A stretch of 64,000 bases of DNA, taken from positions 21,318,336 to 21,382,335 of the forward strand of contig CM040091.1 of assembly GCA_022496805.1 (NCBI GenBank), in the 5' to 3' direction. This DNA is from Pohlia nutans (lineage: Eukaryota; Streptophyta; Bryopsida; Bryales; Mniaceae). Below, piece by piece: positions 57,604-64,000 of this stretch. Every line of letters begins with the position of its first letter. Position 1 is the first letter of the stretch. The position numbers were made by a program, and so were the translations under genes. A model generated the notes under the pieces. It was not told the origin of the DNA. It did not search any database and saw only the letters and a program-made list of their open reading frames with translations.

Positions 57604-59239
57604 CTGTGCTTTATGCAAGTGGAGTGGAGTTGTGTCCAATAATGCATATGGGATATGTAAACTTTGAGGTGAAGCACCTAATTAGTCTTCATTTTTATAA
57701 CATGCATAACTTTTTCATAGAGTCTTCAAATGACATAAAATTTGTTGGAGGTGAAAGATTACTTGATTTCTAAACTTTTCTTAGACCAACAAAATTCCAA
57801 AAAGGTTGATCTTCTATGCACAAATGAGCTCCGAAAAACTGTTATGAACGCATTTTAATTTTTTGATCTTTACACGGCTGCAATGTTTTGTCCATATCTT
57901 TTGTATTAAGACGTATTTTGACACAAAACTTGTTGGAGGTGGAAGAAGGATTTATTTCTCAACTTTTGTTAGTTGGAAAAATTTCTATAAAACTTCATCT
58001 TCTATGCTCAATTGGACTCCAAAAATCTGTGTACAACACATTTGAAAAGCCTCACCTAGAGTCTTGCTACTTCTTAACCCATCTTCTTTGTGGACTAATG
58101 TAAGTGAGCTTGATTACAAAAGGAGCACCTTCTCTCCTCTAGTATTCACAAATGCTTCCACTGTAAGTAAAATTCTAGTGAGAAGTATAAATTTCTTACT
58201 TTTCGGCAGTTTTGAAAAATAATTAATATTATATTCGGCAAAGAATGCCAATAATATTCCAAAATTTTAGGCATCTACTTTTAGAATTATTTTGTGCTGA
58301 ACCTGCTATTAAGCTACGGTAGTGGTCTAGGGGTAAATTGAAGGGAAAAGGATGTGGATGCTCTTAAACACTCCATACTATGATACATTCAAAACTCTTT
58401 CATGTCACACCTTTCAACCAAAAATTTCCAAGAAGATTTGGGTTATGAAATTTTGAGTGATGAAAGGAAGCAGTAAATAGAGTTTAAAAACGAAATCTCC
58501 TACATGCATTTTCATTTTTTTTTTTGCAGTTGAAGACAACCTTAGGAAACTTGCCAAGGTTCCCGAAGGTTGTCAAGTTCCCTAAGATTGTTAAGTTCCC
58601 TAACGTTGGGCCCAAATTGGCTCTACAGTATGCACGTGCTCTATATTCCCCTCAATGTTGTTATTTGGGGAAAAAAGACAATGAGTTCTTTTTTGAAATT
58701 TCAATGATACTTTTTTTGAAGTATTTCATGTGCCGATGGCCGACACGGGTCAAAGATATGAAAAGACATGTTTGCAAACAAAATAACTTTGAAGTACAAA
58801 TGTGTTTAAGAATGTGGGTATACAAATTAGGTATAAGATCTTGTAGTTAGAAATTCCCTAAATGGTCTCATTTTTTAAAATTCTAGCTTGCTTTCACAAG
58901 TGGTTGAATTGAGGCAGTTTTGCCATCAAGACTACACCAAGAACCTTATGAACAATGTTAATTATATCCATTATATCAACATCATTGTGCTCAACGGCAC
59001 GGGTCCCACTAGTATTGCAACAATATTGAAACGTTGATACTGAAACAATATTGCAAAGTGGATACTCAAACAATATTGCAACAGTATTGAGAGTATTACT
59101 GCCGCATTATTATACTGTCAACACATTGCCACAGTACTGCAACAGTACAAACTCAGGTACAGAGCAGTTTCCTGATGGATCCCCTAAAGTCCTTTAAAAC
59201 TTCTCTTTCAGTGAGAAACTTCAACCATAGAAGTTAGCT
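57604..59239. other. Intergenic inside the 21-kb block, with repeats
   Basis: 57690-57850 and 57880-58050 are diverged direct repeats (TTGTTGGAGGTGRAAGA, ATCTTCTATGC and GGACTCC/GAGCTCC landmarks), related to 32640-32800. 58540-58610 repeats AAGTTCCCTAAG-like units. 59010-59150 repeats AACAATATTGCAA units. The frame 58524-58850 is not recognised. Confidence 0.45.
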
Positions 59240-59243
59240 TTAA

Positions 59244-59599
59244 CCCTTAAACGTCAAGAAGGCCTGGATGGGGTGGCCCGGAAGGAATCTAAATTTTTTT
59301 GCGAAATTTTATTTTTTTTGGCAAAAACGGCTCTGCAGTGCACTGCTGGCTAGCACTGTAGCACTGCGGCACTGCTGAACTTCAGCTGCCCCAACCTCAA
59401 AACTTGTTCAATTTCATAACTTTGATTGCTTACCAACGATTCTACAATCTCTCAAATGAGGCGAAAATTTGGAATCTAGATCGCTTTTTCAATAGCTTTC
59501 CAACAAACAAGTCTCGCTTGATTTGGTTGAGAAATGAAACTTTTTTCTCCAATTATTCCTTTATACCAAGCCCGTGGGGCTTGCTTTGACGTTTAAGGG
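59244..59599. mobile_element. piggyBac-like element family 5, right copy of a flanking pair
   Basis: TTAA at 59240-59243 and 59600-59603. Starts CCCTTAAACGTCAAG and ends TTTGACGTTTAAGGG. Same orientation as 38517-38867. Confidence 0.82.
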
Positions 59600-59603
59600 T
59601 TAA

Positions 59604-59781
59604 GGTGATATCATGATGATATCCGTGGATATTATCTCATGAAGTTGCTACATATTTATATCATAATGAGAATTCTCGCTACATTTCTTTTTTTTTCATT
59701 TTCTTTCTTTGTATGTTTAGCAGCCCCATTTTTTTTTTTGGGTAGAAATCCAGCTAATTTTAGCCAGTTTTGAGATCACTG
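59604..59781. mobile_element. hAT-like MITE, right half
   Basis: Begins GGTGATATC directly after TTAA and matches the right part of the complete copy 25363-25674 to its end GAGATCACTG. Followed by ATCTAGTG (59782-59789), which matches the flank of the left half (ATCTACTG) at 7 of 8 positions. Confidence 0.85.
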
Positions 59782-59860
59782 ATCTAGTGTTGAGTTTGCT
59801 TTGAGAAAGGCTGACCCAACGTTGTTGAGCCAGTGCAGTCACTTGATATTGTCATCAATA

Positions 59861-60155
59861 AGGTTGAGGTACCTTGAAGCGACCAGGGACCTTAAAACCG
59901 ATCAGGCCTAATTTCTAGATTGTGAAAGAACAGATGTACCTCATTTGTATATTATAGCATATTATCGGTTTTGGGTCCTGAAGTACTTTTCACTTTGAAA
60001 ATTTGTAAAAATTTCAATATTGAGAAATAATTCATGGAAAAAATTTCATTCTCCGCGAAAACTAACTTCCAACCCGGGAAAAATATCACCCTATTAATGG
60101 CTGGTCCAGAAATAGTGTAGGTAGCTTAAGTTATCGGAATAAGGTACCTCAACCT
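59861..60155. mobile_element. TA-flanked MITE with AGGTTGAGGTACCTT ends
   Basis: Inverted ends AGGTTGAGGTACCTT and AAGGTACCTCAACCT, flanked by TA at 59859-59860 and 60156-60157. 295 bp. Confidence 0.72.
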
Positions 60156-60157
60156 TA

Positions 60158-61424
60158 ATCGTCATTGCAGTGATGAAGCCTCTCATAGCGTAGTACGGTA
60201 CTGTAACTTAATAGAGCAATGGGAACCAACACCCATTTGCAATGGGACCACAATCTACACTGGAAAGGTAAAAAAGGTCGCACTCCTTGGGGAGATGCCT
60301 AGGCAAAATCACTCTGCATGCGTGAAATTGGGCACCACATGCCTGGGCAACTCCCTCGGTAATGCCACCTTTTATACTAAGGTGAATGACTCAATAACCG
60401 ATGTGTACTATAAACCAACAAAATCTCTAATAGGTGTTCACTGAAAGCTTCTAATTCTATAACAGTACTAGATTTGCGTGAAAAGCTTAAAGCATTGGTT
60501 TATAGACCATCCACTATAGTGCTAGTTACAATCAGAAACTAAGTTTACGTGGCAATGACACGATAGTCTTAAAATTCATGAAATTCAAATGATATTCCTT
60601 CATTACTTTAAAAAGTGATTCTAGGTGAAGATTCTTTTTTGATTTAGTTTTCAAAAGAATGCTCTATTGCACTGTTCTATTATGCTATGTTATACGTCTA
60701 CCTGTTTTGACATAAATTAATTCATTTTTGTCAAAAAGTGCCATTTATTGTGGTTGATTTAGTGTGATGCGGACCTCTCACAATCTGATGTGGAAACTCA
60801 ATTTTGATATTCGGTGTCTAAATCTGACCCGCACATAGTGTATACATCTAGGTGTATTACGAATTATACATCCAAATATATGTAAATTAGTTTAGAATTT
60901 AGCAATGGCATCCTTATTATATTATTATTTTTTTGACACAAATGATCATAATTCATTGCAAAACAATGGCACCCTACTTTGAAAACAACTGGTGGTTTTT
61001 GATGATTTCATCCATTCAAAGATGGATTTAATTATTTTTCCATCTTTTGCTTTTAGAATCGCAAAAACATCAATATCTTTAACAATATTAACTCATTTAA
61101 GTTTTTTTGAAAAAAAATTCAAAATGTGACAAAAGTTCAATAGTAGTAGAAGATAATCACGTAACTAAAAATATTAGTATTTTATTTACAATCGGGAGAA
61201 TCGTTTTTATCAAAATGAAAAATACACATTTACATATAAAAATGTATTGTGTGCTTCTTCATAAGCTTATAATTTGACTCAACCTAAATCACAATCATAT
61301 ACACTATTTAGTCCTTAGGTTCATAAAATATCATTCTAAAACCCCAATTGTAATAAATATAACAAACTTCCAAAAAGAAGATATTCAATATCTAATAATA
61401 TAACATACATTTTCTTCTCATAAT
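60158..61424. other. AT-rich intergenic region, no gene recognised
   Basis: A degenerate relative of the CACTAGTAG MITE interior (GGGCACCACATGCCTGGG, CACCTTTTATACTA) lies near 60260-60382. The remainder is very AT-rich with short frames only. Confidence 0.45.
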
Positions 61425-61826
61425 AGAGAAATTTGTAAAGTCTCTGGATGAACCATCCAAAGTTGCATCCCCCTTCCTCTATATTACAGATATCCGGAAA
61501 CTCTTTGACACAAGTTCAAGAGAGGTGTGTCGTGCTAAGATTAGAAGCCCATGAGGCAATTGGGGGCCATGAGGTTCAAGGTTCTATCCTTGATGGCGAC
61601 TATAATCCGGTTAGGTAGTTCATTAATAAACGGGCTCTGTCGGCATACCCACTGGCGCGCCTTGACACGGGGCAAACTCGTTCACCCAAGTTTAATTTCC
61701 AGAAATATAACTCATCTCGTTTTTAATTTTGAAACCGAACACTCCTACTTTTATTGTCATGTGAGCCAAAATCTTTGCTGACGCAGTACTAAAAGTCGGA
61801 GATTTCATGACTTTATAAATTTCTCT
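61425..61826. mobile_element. TIR element, 402-bp relative of 95-706
   Basis: AGAGAAATTTGTAAAGTC to GACTTTATAAATTTCTCT, flanked by AAT (61422-61424 and 61827-61829). It shows the element without the 210-bp extra sequence. Confidence 0.75.
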
Positions 61827-61874
61827 AATATTTATTCTTCTTTTATTCCTTTTATTAAAAAAATGAATTATTAG

Positions 61875-62397
61875 CCCCTAAACGCCCAAACAACCATTAA
61901 CTGTCAATGCCCGAATCTAATGGGCTGCTTCGGATAAAATATGACATTAATATTAAAATACTACATCAAGTTTACTTTCCAACCCAATTTGAATTATGTC
62001 AACCCAAGTTAAACTCCACCCAGAAGAATTTTTTTAAGTGAATCACCTCAACATTGTCTTAGTGTTATAAAATTTGCTATTTGGGAAAGTAGTGATGTTC
62101 CCTCTATCATTTCTTTTGCTTTTTTGAAGTTTACAATAGATAAACCAAATTTAACCAATCATGCTAAGTTTTAAATTTTAAAAGTGAAAATTAGAATTTA
62201 TACAAAAAATTTAAGGTTAATGCTTTTAAATTCATTAAAAAAAGATCTAAAGTTATTTTTGGAAGTTTGACCGTACGAATAATTTTAAAAGACGATGCCC
62301 TACATTTTGTATATTGAACCAAACTTCATTAAACATATAGAAAGCACATATTATAACACATCTATGTTTTGTCCAATATCCCTCGGACTTTTAGGAG
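61875..62397. mobile_element. piggyBac-like element family 4 (third copy, degenerate)
   Basis: Left flank TTAG and right flank TTAA (62398-62401). Starts CCCCTAAACGCCC and ends CGGACTTTTAGGAG. Matches 37973-38512 over much of its length. Confidence 0.65.
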
Positions 62398-62401
62398 TTA
62401 A

Positions 62402-63845
62402 TCCAACATAACAAAAAAAAAACAACCTTAAAAGAAGTGGGTTTTTGTCGACAACCACTTTTGAACCAAAGTTATCTCAAAAACGTTCTTTTGTAATTCA
62501 TGGTTCTTTTTTTTCCCAAGAGTATTCTGAACATTTTGAATTCTTCAATTGTGTACTTTCAAGATTTCCAAAAATTACCAATGTCCCATGTAACCGCTTG
62601 TCAATGTCCCATTCAAAAAAGTAATAACAAAAGTAAAAGAAACAATCCGACAAAGAAGAACGCAATCTATCTCACAAAAAGGCTCAACTTTTTTTAATCT
62701 TTTAACAACACATTCACGGCGTACCGGTACTGTAGTGACTTTACTACTTTTTTCCTTACTTTTTTTCTGACACAAAGTATCTCATGAATGATTTTTCACT
62801 TGAAAATGCTAAAAACTGTCAGCATGTGAACCGAAGTTCAAAGCAACAACAGAAACGTCAATAACAATTTTCTTATAACTTACTTATTTTAGGGAATGAG
62901 ATGGCACACTTTTCAGCTTTTTTTAAAAAGAGAGTAAAAAACTGCATGTATCTGGGGATCAGTCCCTGAGCGTTTCGTTTTTTCGTTTTTTTTTCGTTTT
63001 TTTTTTCGTTTTTTTTGGGGGGGGGGTGGGGGGTAGTAGTGTAGTACTAAGGATCAGGCAAAAAGGGGGCATTGATGGGATATTCCGTGGAGGCAAAAAG
63101 GTAAACCAAAAAGGAACAGTTATCTGAAGTGGGTGGCAGCACTTTTTCACATCATGGGAAAAGGTCCACGGGTGACCCGGGGAAAAAGACGAGCCCCCAT
63201 TGGCTCAACCCTCTGACTGTCACGTGCCACGGCTGACATGGTGTGCGCCTACTGCACTGCCAGATCCACGTTGGATGAGCTCGCCCATGTGACACTGCTG
63301 ACATGGGACGCGCTCACTGGCTGGGTCCCTGTGACCGCCGTGGTACTAGGGGCCATTATTGACGAATCGAGCGGTCATAGGTCTCGCGGTCATAGAACCT
63401 CGTTCGAGGTCAAAGGTGACTTTTTATGGGCTCATCCAGTCCTGTGAGTCATAGTAATTCAGCATTCTCACAGTAATTGTGGTACCAGAACAAAGTGTGA
63501 TTCACAATAATTGTGATAGTGGTGGTATACTATGGTTTGTACTAATGGTTTTATACTTAAAACACTATGATCCCAGTGAAAAAAACTTACACAGAATAAA
63601 CAGACTCTCAATGTCACAAATGCTACTAACACATGTCTCAAGTTATACATGGGATGGATTGGCGGCCTCTCCAATATTATCAAAAGCTCCCCATCATAAG
63701 AGATTTATTGTAATTGGTAGAGAAATTAATAGGCTTATATAGATGAATTGGATGAAAGTCATTTGAGGTTGTATGAGAAAATTACAAGACTTTTAATGTG
63801 TTCGTGATTCTGTTTTTGAACGCTGGGACGTTTAGGGGTTAAAAA
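62402..63845. other. Intergenic, no gene recognised
   Basis: 62968-63035 is a low-complexity TTTTCG / GGGGGTGGGG stretch. 63130-63430 is GC-richer with repeated CATGTGACACTGCTGACATG-like and GGTCATAG motifs, possibly promoter. GGGACGTTTAGGGGTTAA at 63826-63843 is a lone piggyBac-like right end, and its left end was not found. Confidence 0.4.
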
Positions 63846-64000
63846 CGAAGCGTTTTGGTAGTCTCCCCGCTGGTGGAGCAGAGACAATAAACTGCAATTC
63901 AACAGTGGGAGGACTGGGATTGTTTGGTCAGGGCAAAGGATTTGGGCTTTTCGATGTTACAGTGCATGATGATGGACTTGTGGATTCCACTGGGGGGCCT
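63846..64000 (+). CDS. Possible coding exon cut by the window edge
   Basis: From about 63850 to the end, one frame stays open with glycine-rich, protein-like composition (LPAGGAETINCNSTVGG, then GKGFGLFDVTVHDDGLVD), and base composition rises in G+C. A possible acceptor TTTTGGTAG precedes it. The product is not recognised. It starts right after a lone TTAA element end, so it may be an exon downstream of a MITE-containing intron. Confidence 0.3.

Noticed and set aside
58524..58850. 108-codon frame with repeated Phe-Pro-Lys-Val
   Set aside because: It arises from a short tandem repeat and AT-rich sequence, with no similarity recognised.
63826..63843. A further complete piggyBac-like element ending GGGACGTTTAGGGGTTAA
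   Set aside because: No matching left end could be identified upstream, so only a lone end is noted.

Overview
This is nuclear DNA from a green plant-lineage eukaryote, most likely an early-diverging streptophyte (streptophyte alga, bryophyte or lycophyte grade). The reasons are GT-AG introns of 0.1-1.5 kb, TTTAGGG plant-type telomere repeats inside introns, a homologue of the chloroplast-envelope quinone oxidoreductase ceQORH, a CDPK-related kinase fragment, and a Ty3 retrotransposon with an initiator-tRNA-Met primer site. A single-domain tRNA-His guanylyltransferase (land plants that I recall carry a tandem form) and abundant TTAA-flanked piggyBac-like elements argue mildly against a flowering plant. 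The species cannot be named from the sequence.

Genes. Four genes can be assembled with every splice junction and reading frame closing: an acyl-protein thioesterase/carboxylesterase (7517-11569, +, 6 exons, 214 aa), THG1 tRNA-His guanylyltransferase (17745-20801, +, 7 exons, 258 aa), a ceQORH-type zinc-free alcohol-dehydrogenase-family oxidoreductase (27336-32441, +, 5 exons, 323 aa), and a carbonyl/salutaridine-reductase-like short-chain dehydrogenase (41491-45115, -, 4 exons, 284 aa). Two broken genes are present: the 5' end of a CDPK-related kinase with a frameshift (22346-23551, -), and a first exon resembling the mitochondrial PET100 assembly factor with an in-frame TAG (46679-46798, +). 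The last about 155 bases may be a coding exon cut by the window edge. The genes are independent housekeeping or metabolic genes, not a pathway cluster.

Transposable elements fill most of the rest, including the introns. (1) TTAA-flanked elements with CCC...GGG ends (piggyBac-like), in at least five sequence families and about 15 copies. (2) TA-flanked MITEs in several families. (3) TTA/TAA-flanked PIF/Harbinger-like MITEs. (4) hAT-like MITEs with an 8-bp target duplication. (5) CACTAGTAG-ended MITEs. (6) A LINE 3' end and two short retroposons sharing its tail, each with 11-12 bp target duplications. (7) A nearly complete Ty3 retrotransposon on the minus strand (49947-57603) whose 621-bp LTRs differ at only two positions that I could see.

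The most interesting structure is large. The two complementary halves of one hAT-like MITE lie at 37837 and 59604, still flanked by 8-bp sequences that match at 7 of 8 positions, and are broken at exactly the same TTAA. Between them sits a 21-kb block bounded by two direct copies of one piggyBac-like family (38517-38867 and 59244-59599). It carries the dehydrogenase gene, the PET100 fragment and the Ty3 element. This looks like either a composite TTAA transposon or a circular DNA integrated by recombination between the two copies.
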